Origin: CAWJMF01 sp963843945
Lineage (GTDB): Bacteria; Vulcanimicrobiota; Vulcanimicrobiia; Vulcanimicrobiales; Vulcanimicrobiaceae
Reading direction: 5' to 3'
Assembly (NCBI GenBank): GCA_963843945.1
Contig: CAWJMF010000005.1
Span: 1 to 64,000, forward strand
Length of the DNA stretch: 64,000 nt
Made by a program: the position numbers and the translations under genes. This document shows, piece after piece, positions 41,671 to 51,274 of the stretch; position 1 is the stretch's first letter; every line of letters begins with the position of its first letter. Under the pieces are notes generated by a model, which did no database searches, was not told the DNA's origin, and worked only from the letters and a program-made list of their open reading frames with translations.

Positions 41671-43211
41671 GGCGACCGCGGGGCCGCTTGGATCCCGAGC
41701 GCGACCCCGAAGGCGCGCTCGAACAGTTCGGCCTTAAAGAGCGCGCCTTCGATTTCCGGCTCGACGCCTTGTGAGGCCTCGAGGGTCAGCAGCACGCGGC
41801 CGGGCGCGATCTCGGCGCCGATCGAGGTGACGACGCCCAAGCGGCGGCGATCGAGGCCGTCGGCGATGCGCAGAATTCCCGCCAGCCCCGAGATCTTCTC
41901 GCGCAGCTCGGGCGTCGCGGCGACCCACTCGGGGTGCGTCGGCTTAGGCAGCGACTTGCGATGGTAGCGGACGAGCGCGGCGATCAGCTCGACCTCCTCG
42001 ACGCGCCAACCCGCGAGGCCGGCGTTTCGCACGACGTACGCGCCGTGTTTGTGATGGGCGCTGGTCGCGATGGCCCGGCCGACATCGTGCAGTAGCGCGG
42101 CCGCGAAGAGCACGTCGCGTTCGGCCGGCTCGAAGCGATGGACTTCACTCAAGCGATCGAAGAGTTGGAGCGCGAGACCGGCCACGTGGCTTTCGTGCGC
42201 GCCGTCGTGGCCGAAGCGGCGTGCCAGCTCGTGCGCCGCGTCAAAGCGGCGCGTGCGCTCGTCGCCGAGGCGACGGGCCACGGCGAGGTTACGCTCGATG
42301 TAATCCACCACGACGCCCTCGCGCAGCGCGCGCTCGCACACGATCAACTCGTCCCGCTCGAGGGCTTCCAAAATCGCGATGACGATGGCGTTGCCCGCCA
42401 CGATGATGTCGCCGCGGCGCGGGTTCATGCCGGGCAGTTTGCGCCGTTCGGCGGGCGTCAGGCGGCGCATGAGCGTCTGCAACTCGCGCAGCCGTTCGAG
42501 CCGCAAAACGTACCCGTGCGCGCGCTGTTCGGGCACGCCGGAGCCCGCGGCATCGAGCGCCGCCAGGCCCATGACCGTCCCCGAGGTACCCAGCAAGAGG
42601 TCGAAACGATACTCTTTGAGCTGCGGAATGAAGCGCTCGAGAACTTGCTTGACGTTCGCTTCGAGCGCGCGGTAGCGTAGTGGGCTCTCCCCGTCACGCA
42701 GATACTCGTCGAAGAGCCGCAGGCTGCCCAGCCGCACGCTGTGCAGGAAGAACGGCCGTTCCGCGTCGGCCACGATGAACTCCGTCGAGCCGCCGCCGAT
42801 GTCGAAGATGCACGCCACGCGACCGCCGATCGGATAGCCGCGGCTGACCCCCAAATGGATCAAGCGCGCTTCTTCGGTCTCGGTGAGCACCTCGATCGAG
42901 ACGCCGCTGGTCGCGCGCACGGCTGCGAGAAACTCCTCGCGGTTGCCGGCCTCGCGGACGGCGGACGTCGCGACGGCCCGAACGTCCGCGGCGCCGGCAG
43001 CGCGTGCCGCGTCGGCAAACTTTGCAATCGCCGCAACCCCGCGCTGCACGGCTTTCTTACTCAAATGGCCGCGCGCGAGTGCCTCACCGCCGCCTAAGCG
43101 AACCATCTCGCGGGCTTTGAGGACGGTGCGCGCGGTACCGAAGCGAGGATCGAGCTCGACAACGATCAGATGGATCGAATTCGTCCCCACGTCGATCGCG
43201 CCGAGCAACAT
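41601..43211 (-). CDS. ppx: Ppx/GppA family exopolyphosphatase with HD domain
   Basis: A 536-aa protein. The N-terminal actin-like ASKHA domain has GAIDVGTNSIHLIVVE, ATSAVREAGNREEFL, DIGGGSTEFIV and LGTSGTVMGL. The C-terminal HD domain (from about residue 320) has AALLHDVGRAIATSAHHKHG. It hydrolyses polyphosphate ends or pppGpp. The family length (about 500 aa) and HD domain fit. The ATG at 43211 begins the catalytic fold directly; an extension to 43247 is unconvincing. Proximity to pst/pho genes and CHAD suggests polyphosphate turnover. Confidence 0.93.
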   Translation of the reverse strand: MLLGAIDVGTNSIHLIVVELDPRFGTARTVLKAREMVRLGGGEALARGHLSKKAVQRGVAAIAKFADAARAAGAADVRAVATSAVREAGNREEFLAAVRATSGVSIEVLTETEEARLIHLGVSRGYPIGGRVACIFDIGGGSTEFIVADAERPFFLHSVRLGSLRLFDEYLRDGESPLRYRALEANVKQVLERFIPQLKEYRFDLLLGTSGTVMGLAALDAAGSGVPEQRAHGYVLRLERLRELQTLMRRLTPAERRKLPGMNPRRGDIIVAGNAIVIAILEALERDELIVCERALREGVVVDYIERNLAVARRLGDERTRRFDAAHELARRFGHDGAHESHVAGLALQLFDRLSEVHRFEPAERDVLFAAALLHDVGRAIATSAHHKHGAYVVRNAGLAGWRVEEVELIAALVRYHRKSLPKPTHPEWVAATPELREKISGLAGILRIADGLDRRRLGVVTSIGAEIAPGRVLLTLEASQGVEPEIEGALFKAELFERAFGVALGIQAAPRSPYDSSFGESEPSADEIEAARLSG

Positions 43212-43435
43212 CTCGGCGCAGCCTTTGCTGCGGGCGGACGCCGACACCTTTCGTGAATCCGGGCAGCGGGAGCCGGAAGGGAGATGCCTCGTGCTCCGGG
43301 CGCCACGCCCTCGCTGAAGCCCTCCCGGCGCGCGTGGTCCCGACTGCCCACCCCCAACTACCGCCGGCGCTCGGCAGATGTGCCCACTTGAACGGCATTT
43401 CTGCAGACGCGTGCAACGACGTCAAAGAGTACGCG

Positions 43436-45601
43436 TTACGGCGCGAAACGAAAGACCAATTGAACCGGCGCGCGAACGACGATCGATTGGAACGCCGCTT
43501 GACGGGTCGCGCGCTCGAGGGCATCGCTTCGCGCCTGCAAATCGCAGGCGTCGACTGGAACGGCTTGGATCGGTAACGCGACAACGAGGATCAGGTGGGA
43601 TAGCGTCTTCCCTTGAGCGCGCGCGCGAACGACCGCGTCCAGGAGCGCTCGATCCAACGAGTGCTTCTGCGCGTTGAACGCAAGCGCGCTGCAATTTGCG
43701 AGCGGGGCAAGGGAGAACGAGATCGTCGAAGCCGACACGTGGTACGTAGCGGCAACTCGATCGACTATTCGGCGCGGGAGATCGAGGCCGGCCTTTCGCA
43801 GTACGAGTTGATAGCCGATCGAAGGGGATTCTGCACCTGAGACCTCAACGGCGACGTCGTCGACGTAAGGAAGCGAACGAAGATCTCTCACGACCGCGTC
43901 CGTCGCCGAAGCGAAAGACTCCGCAGGGGCGAGGTGATTGACGGCGAGGCTCAATCGGAAGTGATCCCCGGCTGAGGTTTCAGGAAGATCGCTCCGAACG
44001 GAAATCTGCGTGGCTTCCTCGGGAAACGAAATTGGCGGAACATCGCCGGCATGGGCGGAGCCGAATGCCGGCGGCGCCGATGGCGTCGGCTCCGCCGACA
44101 TCGCTGTGGCAGAGTTCGGCTGCGGAATCGCCGCCGCCGCCATCCGGCGCCAAGCCCGATCGAGATCGCCTTCCGGCGCCACAGCGACGCCGGACGCAAC
44201 GATTGCCTTCTCGTGTGACGCCTCGCGCGGATAATTCACGAGCAGCGTGGGCGGACCGGGTGCTACGCTCAGCGATGTCGCGAGTAAGCGAACGCGCCGT
44301 GCGGCGAGCAGCGTCGCTAAAGCCTCCGGCCGGTATCCCAAACCTTCGGCTCTTTCGGCCGTCGTCTGACCGACAGCAAATATCTCGGGACGGTCGGATT
44401 CGGTCGTCGCAACGACCCGTTGCCACGCGATCTCGGATGCGGACAGAACCGGTTGCTCGAGGCGCGCAACCGGTCCTAGAAACGTCTCCGGCGGGAGGCG
44501 TCCTTCGCGCGCGCCGACATAGGCGTAGAACACCCGGGCCCCGACTTCGACGGTCGACGGTCGATCGACGGCAGCTGCCATGTAAATCGTGGAAGTATCG
44601 GGGACGCCGACCAGCGTTGGATCCGAACCGGGACGCGAGACCCGCGCTTCGACGATACCGACGGAACCTCCGAGATAGGTGCGCCTGACATCACCCGAGC
44701 CAATCAGCTGCGACAGATGTCGAGCCTCGTCACTCGCTGCCATTTCGGCTCGCGAAGCGAGCGCCGCTCCTACATCACCGTTACCGCCCGGAATGTAGCG
44801 GATCGATCCGCCGGACGCCCGCCCCGGCATGCGTCGCTCGATATCGGCCAAAGCAGCTCGCGCAGCCGGCAACGAAGGCTCCCCGCTCAACGGAACTGCG
44901 ATTTCCCATCCGGTTCGACGAGTTGAAGCGCTGCCGGAGCCATCGTCTTGGAGCCCGTGAGCTCCAAGGACAGCAGCGACGATCCGGTCGTCCGCCGCCC
45001 CGGGCGGTGGCTCGAAGGGGAGGGTAAATACCAACTCCATCCGGTAAGCCTGGAGTTGCTCGGTCGCATCACCTTGCGTGATGAAGGCCGGACGATTGTC
45101 GCCAACGCCGGGGCCTTCGTAGGTTGCGTTGAGATCGCGAATGAAGGTGATCGTCACCTCGGGCGCTCGGAGAACGACGCTGCCATTTCCGAGGCTGACC
45201 TCGACCGAGGCACCAACGCGTTCGGTGCAAGAGGTGGCCGCTGAACCACAGCGCGGAGTCGCGATTCTTAAAAAGCTGCTCGCACCGGGTTTGACCTCCG
45301 GGTGGAGATCCATCGTCCGCCCGCTACTCACGAGCATATTCTGCTCTTCCTCGCGACCGTCATCGTGCACGACGGTGAAGCGAGCAGTGGATAGATCGAT
45401 CGCGAGCGTCTCGGGCCCGGGGTTTTCGACGATGAGCGAACCGGCGACTGCCTCTTCCGTTGAAAGGATCGTCGTCTTGTCGAAACGCAGCGTCGCGCGC
45501 GCAGCCTGCAAACGCTGCGGAACGGCACCCGGCGGCGCCAGCATCCCGAGAATCACTGCCGTAAGTGCGAAAATGAGCTGCGGTCGGGCGACCCGGTTCA
45601 T
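43436..45601 (-). CDS. Large exported protein of unknown function with SIMPL-like C-terminal region
   Basis: A 721-aa protein with a signal peptide (QLIFALTAVILGMLAPPGA). The first part (about residues 30-160) is Ig-like (SLIVENPGPETLAIDLSTA). The middle and the C-terminus resemble periplasmic SIMPL/DUF541-type repeats (FRLSLAVNHLAPAESFASAT; DLRSLPYVDDVAVEVSG; ARAQGKTLSHLILV). I cannot assign a family firmly. Two Cys pairs may form disulfides. It stands alone on its strand, divergent from the transhydrogenase gene. The 43212-43435 spacer holds nothing I can support. Confidence 0.6.
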   Translation of the reverse strand: MNRVARPQLIFALTAVILGMLAPPGAVPQRLQAARATLRFDKTTILSTEEAVAGSLIVENPGPETLAIDLSTARFTVVHDDGREEEQNMLVSSGRTMDLHPEVKPGASSFLRIATPRCGSAATSCTERVGASVEVSLGNGSVVLRAPEVTITFIRDLNATYEGPGVGDNRPAFITQGDATEQLQAYRMELVFTLPFEPPPGAADDRIVAAVLGAHGLQDDGSGSASTRRTGWEIAVPLSGEPSLPAARAALADIERRMPGRASGGSIRYIPGGNGDVGAALASRAEMAASDEARHLSQLIGSGDVRRTYLGGSVGIVEARVSRPGSDPTLVGVPDTSTIYMAAAVDRPSTVEVGARVFYAYVGAREGRLPPETFLGPVARLEQPVLSASEIAWQRVVATTESDRPEIFAVGQTTAERAEGLGYRPEALATLLAARRVRLLATSLSVAPGPPTLLVNYPREASHEKAIVASGVAVAPEGDLDRAWRRMAAAAIPQPNSATAMSAEPTPSAPPAFGSAHAGDVPPISFPEEATQISVRSDLPETSAGDHFRLSLAVNHLAPAESFASATDAVVRDLRSLPYVDDVAVEVSGAESPSIGYQLVLRKAGLDLPRRIVDRVAATYHVSASTISFSLAPLANCSALAFNAQKHSLDRALLDAVVRARAQGKTLSHLILVVALPIQAVPVDACDLQARSDALERATRQAAFQSIVVRAPVQLVFRFAP

Positions 45602-45704
45602 TGAGCGAGTATGCCACAGACCGGGTCCGCCGCGATAGAATACGCCACCGTTCTTCTCGGACATCGGAGGATTCGGCCGCACTTTGGTGCGTACCGTGTT
45701 GGAA

Positions 45705-47012
45705 ATGATCTGTTGCCAGGGCTACCCATTCGTCGCAGGCGGCGATCGCACGTTCGAGGTCGACACCTCGCGCATCAAATACGGCAGCGGAGCGCTCGGC
45801 GAAGCGGGCTTCGACGCGAAGGATCTCGGCATGCGGCGCGTCGCGCTCTTCACCGACAAGCAGCTCGCGAAGCTCGAGCCGCCGCAGACGGTCGCAGCCG
45901 CGCTTCGCGCAGCCGGACTCGACGTCGCGATCTACGACGACACGAGCATCGAGCCGACCGACGCGTCGTTCCGCGCGGCGGCGGCCTTTGCGCGCGATGG
46001 AAAATTCGACGGGTTCGTCTCGGTCGGAGGCGGGTCGACCATCGACACCTGCAAAGCGGCAAACCTCTACTCCGCCTTCCCGGATGCGTTCGACGCATAC
46101 GTCAACGCGCCGCTCGGTCGAGCCAAGCCGGTGCCGGGACCGCTCGCACCGCACATCGCCTGTCCGACGACGTCGGGAACCGGCTCGGAAGTCACCGGCA
46201 TCGCGATCTTCGACTTCCTCGAACACCACGCAAAAACTGGAATCGTTTCGAAGCGGCTTCGGCCGACGCTGGCGTTGATCGACCCGGACTGTACGGCCAC
46301 GCTGCCGGCGACGGTCGTGGCTTGCAGCGGCTTCGACGTTCTCTCGCACGCCCTCGAAAGTTATACCGCTCGACCTTACACCTACCGCCCGGCGCCCGCG
46401 ACGCCCGCGGCGCGGCCCATGTCGCAAGGCGCCAATCCGTTCAGCGACATGGCGTGCCTTGAGGCGCTGCGCATTCTCGGCGAAAACCTCGTGCGAGCCG
46501 TCGCCGACGCGAACGACCGCGAGGCGCGCGAGCGGATGATGTTCGCGGCGACGCTGGCCGGCATCGGCTTCGGGAACGCCGGCGTCCACTTGCCGCACGC
46601 GATGTCGTACGCGGTCGCGGGCCTCGTGCGCGACTTTCACCCCGCCGGCTACCCGGGCGACGAGCCGCTCGTGCCCCACGGGATGGCCGTCATTCTCAAC
46701 GCTCCCTCGGTGGTGCGCTTCACCGCCTCGGCCGATCCGGCTCGGCACCTGCGTGCGGCGTCGCTGCTCGGAGGCCGGACGCGCGACGCGACGCCGGCCG
46801 AGGCCGGCGAGGCCCTAGCCGAGCAGCTCGAGGACCTGATGCGGGCCGCGCGAATGCCCGCCGGCATTGGCGCCGTCGGCTTCGACGCGCGCGACATCCC
46901 GGCGCTTCGCGAGGGCACGTTCGTCCAAAAGCGCCTCCTCGCGAACGCCCCGCGGGCGACCGGCGAAGCCGAGCTCGACGAACTTTTTACTAAGGCGCTG
47001 AACTATTGGTGA
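45705..47012 (+). CDS. Iron-containing alcohol dehydrogenase, hydroxyacid-oxoacid transhydrogenase type
   Basis: About 435 aa of the group III iron-dependent dehydrogenases. VGGGSTIDTCKAANLY is the nucleotide motif, PTTSGTGSEVTGIAIF the GTGSE segment, and the metal ligands include CSGFDVLSHALESYTARPY and LPHAMSYAVAGLV. The closest build is ADHFE1/HOT, which couples 4-hydroxybutyrate oxidation to 2-oxoglutarate reduction without added cofactor. The start is uncertain: ATG 45705 fits the family; GTG 45687 and TTG 45684 are in frame. Its end overlaps the convergent IclR gene by 10 nt. Confidence 0.88.
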   Translation: MICCQGYPFVAGGDRTFEVDTSRIKYGSGALGEAGFDAKDLGMRRVALFTDKQLAKLEPPQTVAAALRAAGLDVAIYDDTSIEPTDASFRAAAAFARDGKFDGFVSVGGGSTIDTCKAANLYSAFPDAFDAYVNAPLGRAKPVPGPLAPHIACPTTSGTGSEVTGIAIFDFLEHHAKTGIVSKRLRPTLALIDPDCTATLPATVVACSGFDVLSHALESYTARPYTYRPAPATPAARPMSQGANPFSDMACLEALRILGENLVRAVADANDREARERMMFAATLAGIGFGNAGVHLPHAMSYAVAGLVRDFHPAGYPGDEPLVPHGMAVILNAPSVVRFTASADPARHLRAASLLGGRTRDATPAEAGEALAEQLEDLMRAARMPAGIGAVGFDARDIPALREGTFVQKRLLANAPRATGEAELDELFTKALNYW

Positions 47013-47818
47013 GGAACGGCCTCGTAGCCGAGTTGGGCGGATAGCTCCGCAGCGAGCGCGAGGATGACGGGCGCGAGCCGCTCGACGCGCTCGTGGGTCA
47101 TGCGAGTCGTCGGGCCGGAAACCGAGAGGGCACCGGCGACGGCGGCGCGGCGGTCGAAGATCGGGACGGCGATGCAGCGCACGCCTTCTTCCATCTCCTC
47201 GTCGTCGATCGCGAGACCGCGTTCGCGGATGCGCGCGAGCTCGTTTTCGAACGCGGCCCGGTTCGCGAGCGTTTTCGGCGTACGTCGCGCCAGGGGTTCG
47301 CTCAGCACTCGCTCGACGTTCGCGGCCGGCCCGAAGGCCAGCATCGCCTTACCGCTGCCCGTGCAATACAGCGGAGCGCGCATTCCAGGCGAGGTGAACA
47401 TTTTGACGAGGTGCATGCTCGCGACCTGATCGAGATAGACGACTTCGCCGTCGCTGAGCGTGACGAGGTTGGCCGTTTCGCCCGAATTGCGCATGAGGCG
47501 CTCGAGATACGGCCGCGCGACGAGGCGCAGATCGAGGTGCACGTCGGCGGCGCTCGCCAACGTGAAAACGCGCGAACCGAGGTGGTAGCGCGAGCTTTCC
47601 GGGTCCTGCCGGACGTAGCCCCGATCGACCAGCGTCGCCAGCAGGCGGTGCACGGTGCTCACGTGGAGTCCGACGAGTTGCGAAAGCTCGCTGATGCCCG
47701 TGGCCCCGCGACGGGACGCGAGCGCCTCGAGCACGTCGAGGGTCCTGTCGACCGATTGAACCTTGGGGCGGCCGCCCGCGGTCTTTCGCGGGGCAAGCCG
47801 AGTCAGTTGCTGCGCCAT
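47003..47818 (-). CDS. IclR family transcriptional regulator
   Basis: A 271-aa regulator. The N-terminal winged helix (VDRTLDVLEALASRRGATGI, VGLHVSTVHRLLATLVDRGY) is followed by an effector-binding GAF-like domain (YCTGSGKAMLAFGP; GVRCIAVPIFDRRAAVAGALSV, seen in parts). Typical ligands are small organic acids. It is convergent with the transhydrogenase and divergent from the UbiA gene, with only 11 nt between start codons; either neighbour may be a target. Confidence 0.92.
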   Translation of the reverse strand: MAQQLTRLAPRKTAGGRPKVQSVDRTLDVLEALASRRGATGISELSQLVGLHVSTVHRLLATLVDRGYVRQDPESSRYHLGSRVFTLASAADVHLDLRLVARPYLERLMRNSGETANLVTLSDGEVVYLDQVASMHLVKMFTSPGMRAPLYCTGSGKAMLAFGPAANVERVLSEPLARRTPKTLANRAAFENELARIRERGLAIDDEEMEEGVRCIAVPIFDRRAAVAGALSVSGPTTRMTHERVERLAPVILALAAELSAQLGYEAVPHQ

Positions 47819-47829
47819 ATTTTTGTCTT

Positions 47830-48795
47830 GTGAAAGCTCATTTCGCGTCGCGCGCAGGGAGCTTCCTTCGGCCTGAGAAGCGCGCCCTCGTGCAGCATCT
47901 CCGGGCCTTCGCCCGGTTGTCCCGCTTCAAATTCCTCGCCGGCGGCTTGGTGGGCGGAGCCCTGGGAGCCGCGGTCGCGGCGCACGAACGGGCCGCTTTT
48001 GCTTGGCCGTCGTTCTGGCTGGCGCAAGGAACGATCGTCGTCTTTCATCTGATGACCCACTACGCGAACGATTACTTCGACCTCGAAGCGGACGCGAAAG
48101 CCGTGCGCACGCCCTACTCGGGCGGAAGCGGTGTCTTGGTCGACGGATCCTTGCCGCCGGCGGCCGGGCTTTGGGCGGCGCTCGCGTGCGCGGCGGCCGG
48201 AGCGCTCGGCTGCCTCAGCCTGGCGCTGCGCGGGCTCACGCTCAGCGCGGGCCTCGCGGCGGTTATCGGCATCCTCGCTTGGGCCTATTCCGCGCCGCCG
48301 CTGCGGCTGCTGGCCCGCGGATTCGGCGAACTCGACTGCGCCTTGGTCGTCGCGGTGCTCGTTCCACTCTGCACCTACGCAGCGCAGGCGGGAAGCCTCA
48401 GTCCGCTCGCCTTCGCGAGTACGCTGCCGGGCGCGGCCGCGATGATCGCCATGATGCTGGCCGTCGAATTCCCGGACGTCGCGGTCGACCGTGCCGCGCG
48501 AAAGCGCAACCTGGTCGTCCGGCTCGGCGAACGGGGCATCCTTCCCCTCGCCTATGCCGCGTGTTTCGCGATCTACGCCGGCGTGGTGCTCGCGCTCCTC
48601 GCCGGAGCGCCGCCGGCCTTGGCTCTGCTGGAAGCCCTGACGTTACCCCTGGCCTGGCAGCTTGTCCGCGCGCTTGCCCTCCGTTCACCCAGAGCCCCGA
48701 ACGACGAGGCGATCGCCGGACGCGGCGTCGCGCTCTTCTTTCTCGTGAGCTTCTTCGCGCTGCTCGCCTACCTATCGGGAGCGAATCCGGCGTAG
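47830..48795 (+). CDS. UbiA family prenyltransferase
   Basis: A 321-aa membrane enzyme with about eight helices and both Asp-rich motifs: NDYFDLEAD near residue 80 and DVAVDRAARKRN near 218. The build fits MenA-like 1,4-dihydroxy-2-naphthoate prenyltransferase or a related quinone/lipid prenyltransferase. The GTG at 47830 lies 11 nt from the divergent IclR start, leaving little promoter room; a GTG at 47890 is an alternative that would start nearer the first helix. Confidence 0.85.
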   Translation: MKAHFASRAGSFLRPEKRALVQHLRAFARLSRFKFLAGGLVGGALGAAVAAHERAAFAWPSFWLAQGTIVVFHLMTHYANDYFDLEADAKAVRTPYSGGSGVLVDGSLPPAAGLWAALACAAAGALGCLSLALRGLTLSAGLAAVIGILAWAYSAPPLRLLARGFGELDCALVVAVLVPLCTYAAQAGSLSPLAFASTLPGAAAMIAMMLAVEFPDVAVDRAARKRNLVVRLGERGILPLAYAACFAIYAGVVLALLAGAPPALALLEALTLPLAWQLVRALALRSPRAPNDEAIAGRGVALFFLVSFFALLAYLSGANPA

Positions 48796-48834
48796 CGCAA
48801 CGGGCCGTGCCGGCGCAAGGTTGAAGGAAACGAG

Positions 48835-49074
48835 ATGGAAACGCTGACCGGCGGCCTGCGGGAGCGCGTCGAAGCCGCGCTCGAGAGCGTGCGACCCGGC
48901 ATCTTAGCCGACGGCGGGGACGTTTGGCTGATCCGCATCGAGGACGGGGTAGCCTACGTGCAAATGGTCGGTGCTTGCGGCGGCTGCGCGATGTCGACCG
49001 CGACGCTCAAGTTCGCGATCGAAGAAGCCGTCCGCGCCGCCTGTCCCGAAATCGAGCGCGTCGAACAAATTTAG
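48835..49074 (+). CDS. NifU-like Fe-S scaffold/carrier protein
   Basis: A 79-aa stand-alone NifU C-terminal domain. The CxxC motif in MVGACGGCAMS near residues 45-55 binds a transferable cluster. The sequence VRPGILADGGDVWLIRI is the family's opening. It follows the UbiA gene by 39 nt. Confidence 0.92.
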   Translation: METLTGGLRERVEAALESVRPGILADGGDVWLIRIEDGVAYVQMVGACGGCAMSTATLKFAIEEAVRAACPEIERVEQI

Positions 49075-49089
49075 CGTCGCGTCAATATT

Positions 49090-49845
49090 TTAGCGGCCGC
49101 CACCGACTTCGACGATCGTGCCGGTAACGTACGAAGCGGCCGGCGAAAGCAGCCACAGGACGGCTTCGGCGACTTCTTCGGCGCTGCCGGCGCGCCCGAT
49201 GGGAACGCCGCCGGATAAGCGCTCGAGCCGTCCCGGATCGCCGGCGGATGCGTGGATTTCCGTTTCGATCAGGCCGGGCGCGACCGCGTTGACGCGAATT
49301 CCCTCTCGCGCGACCTCGCGCGCAACGCCGATGGTGAAAGAATCGACGGCACCCTTCGAAGCCGCGTAGTGCACGTACTCACCGGGGCTTCCGAGACGCG
49401 AAGCGAGGGACGAGATGTTGACGATCGCACCGCCGGAGCCGCCGTGGCGCGTCGACATCCGCCGGATCGCTTCGCGCGTGCAAAGGATCGTGCCGGCAAC
49501 ATTGAGCGCGAGTACGTCGCTCAGCGCCTTCGCGCCTAAGGCATCGACGCGCGAGCCGCCGCCGATGATGCCCGCATTGTTGACCAGCGCGGTAAGCGCA
49601 CCCAGCTCCCGCTCGGCCGAACGGAACAAGTCCAGGACGCCGGCTTCGGTCGAAACGTCCGCCGCAATCGCGGCCGCCTTTCCCCCGCGCGATTCGATCG
49701 CGTCGACAACGGCGCGCGCAGCCCGCTCGTTTGCGGCATAGTTCACGGCGACGGCATAGCCGCGTCCTGCGGCCAGACGCGCTACTGCGGCTCCGATGCC
49801 GCGGCTCGCGCCGGTGACAATGAGGGTCCCCTTTGAAGCTTCCAT
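49090..49845 (-). CDS. SDR family oxidoreductase (FabG-like)
   Basis: A 251-aa classical SDR: TGASRGIGAAVARL near residues 11-24, NNAGIIGG, the Ser in NISSLASRLG, YAASKGAVDSF (catalytic Tyr and Lys), and IRVNAVAPGLIETEIH. It resembles 3-oxoacyl-ACP reductases and glucose 1-dehydrogenases. The substrate is not assigned. Confidence 0.9.
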   Translation of the reverse strand: MEASKGTLIVTGASRGIGAAVARLAAGRGYAVAVNYAANERAARAVVDAIESRGGKAAAIAADVSTEAGVLDLFRSAERELGALTALVNNAGIIGGGSRVDALGAKALSDVLALNVAGTILCTREAIRRMSTRHGGSGGAIVNISSLASRLGSPGEYVHYAASKGAVDSFTIGVAREVAREGIRVNAVAPGLIETEIHASAGDPGRLERLSGGVPIGRAGSAEEVAEAVLWLLSPAASYVTGTIVEVGGGR

Positions 49846-49972
49846 CCCAACTCGTCACGACGCTCGGGCGCAAGGGCCCTTTTTCCTCGAATCGTCGTTC
49901 GGGTAGCGCAAAGCCGCTGGTGCCATACTGGTGGCACAGCCGGATGGCACAGTTGTCTCGAGGAGGCCCGTT

Positions 49973-50128
49973 ATGTTTTCACTCTTCGAGTGCCCCGAGT
50001 GTCACCGGATCCACGATGAACCGGCCGAGCCGGCTTATACCCTTGCCGTGCGTTGCCTCGATTGCGCGCTCCACGTCGCGCTATTCGAGCGCCGCATCGA
50101 GGCGCACGAGTTCTCAAAAGCAGCGTAA
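49973..50128 (+). CDS. 51-aa zinc-ribbon protein
   Basis: GAGGAGG lies 6 nt before the ATG. The protein opens MFSLFECPECHRIHDEP and has a second pair, RCLDCALHVALF: two CxxC knuckles forming one zinc site. No family name known to me. The 127-nt upstream spacer holds two TGGCACAG direct repeats at 13-bp period that may be regulatory. Confidence 0.7.
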   Translation: MFSLFECPECHRIHDEPAEPAYTLAVRCLDCALHVALFERRIEAHEFSKAA

Positions 50129-50176
50129 TGCCGCGCCGGTCGTTTGAGCCGGTCGATTGCGGGGCAATTACGGGGG

Positions 50177-51274
50177 ATGAAACTGTTTTCATCTTTATCA
50201 ACGGTATCAGCGCAAATTCCGAAAGCGGCATTTGTCTTCTTGATCGCGGCCGTGCCCTCGGGCGCGTTTGCGCAAGCGGCGGCAACCGTCGTCGTGAACG
50301 GTCAAACGGTGCAGTTCGATCAGCCGCCAGTCGAGCAGAACGGCCGCATCTTCGTACCGCTGCGTGGCGTCTTCGAGCGCCTTGGCGCAAGCGTGGTCTA
50401 TTCTAACGGCCAAATCAACGCAACCTCGGGCGGAACGTCGATCCAACTACAGGTCGGCTCGACCGAAGCGATGGTCGGCGGACAGCAGACGACCCTCGAT
50501 GCACCGCCGTTCCTCATGGGCGGACGCGCGCTCGTTCCACTGCGCTTCATCTCGCAAGCGCTTGGCGCGTCGGTGAACTACGTTTCCTCCAGCGATACGG
50601 TCTACGTTAACCAAAGCGGAAATCACAGCGCGGCCATGGCGCCGCGGCACGACGAGGGAGCGCCGCCGAATGCGCCGGCCGTCGTTCAAGTCGGGCTCAC
50701 GCGCGTCGAGCCGGATCGCGGCGCTTCCGTCAGCGCGCGGCGCCCGGAGATCTCCGCGACCTTCCAACAACCCGTCGACGCCAACAGCGTGCGGATCGCG
50801 CTTGACGGCCGCGACGTGACGTCGCAAGCGAACGTCACCGACCGGTCCTTCGTCCTAACGCCTGGATTCGATCTAGCGCCGGGGCGACACGTGGTTACCA
50901 TTGCCGGTCGCATGGACCACGGCCCGGCCTTTGCGGGACGCTGGGACTTCACGACGCAAGTCGAGGAGCGCACCAACTACATTAACGACCTTCGGCCCGC
51001 CAACGGCGACCGCGTCGGTCGCGATTTCGTCGTCACCGGGCTGACGCAACCGGGCTCCGAGGTTCGCATCGTCGCAACCTCGAGTGCGACCGTCACGCAG
51101 TTCGTTCAAGTGAACGAGGGCGGGACGTCGGCTCAAGTCGGTGCGGGGCCCGATGGACACTTCTCGGCTCACGTCGAAGTTGCGGACATTGGTGCAGGCG
51201 TCGTCGACGTACGCGTTGTGGCAACTGCGCCCGATGGTTCGGCCGCTATCCGAACGTTGCGCTTGCGGACCTAA
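50177..51274 (+). CDS. Exported copper-amine-oxidase-N ('stalk') domain protein
   Basis: A 365-aa exported protein. The signal peptide ends near GAFAQ. The stalk domain spans about residues 35-150 (VVVNGQTVQFDQPPVEQNGR; IFVPLRGVFERLGASV; RALVPLRFISQALGASV), followed by Ig-like or CARDB-like beta domains (VEPDRGASVSARRPEIS; LRPANGDRVGRDFVVTG). Such proteins are abundant in Firmicutes and Eremiobacterota envelopes. It has no catalytic features. Its 3' end overlaps the convergent peptidase gene by 29 nt. Confidence 0.88.
   Translation: MKLFSSLSTVSAQIPKAAFVFLIAAVPSGAFAQAAATVVVNGQTVQFDQPPVEQNGRIFVPLRGVFERLGASVVYSNGQINATSGGTSIQLQVGSTEAMVGGQQTTLDAPPFLMGGRALVPLRFISQALGASVNYVSSSDTVYVNQSGNHSAAMAPRHDEGAPPNAPAVVQVGLTRVEPDRGASVSARRPEISATFQQPVDANSVRIALDGRDVTSQANVTDRSFVLTPGFDLAPGRHVVTIAGRMDHGPAFAGRWDFTTQVEERTNYINDLRPANGDRVGRDFVVTGLTQPGSEVRIVATSSATVTQFVQVNEGGTSAQVGAGPDGHFSAHVEVADIGAGVVDVRVVATAPDGSAAIRTLRLRT

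Noticed and set aside
49930..49955. TGGCAC repeats considered as a sigma-54 promoter
   Set aside because: The spacing between the GG and GC elements does not fit the -24/-12 rule.
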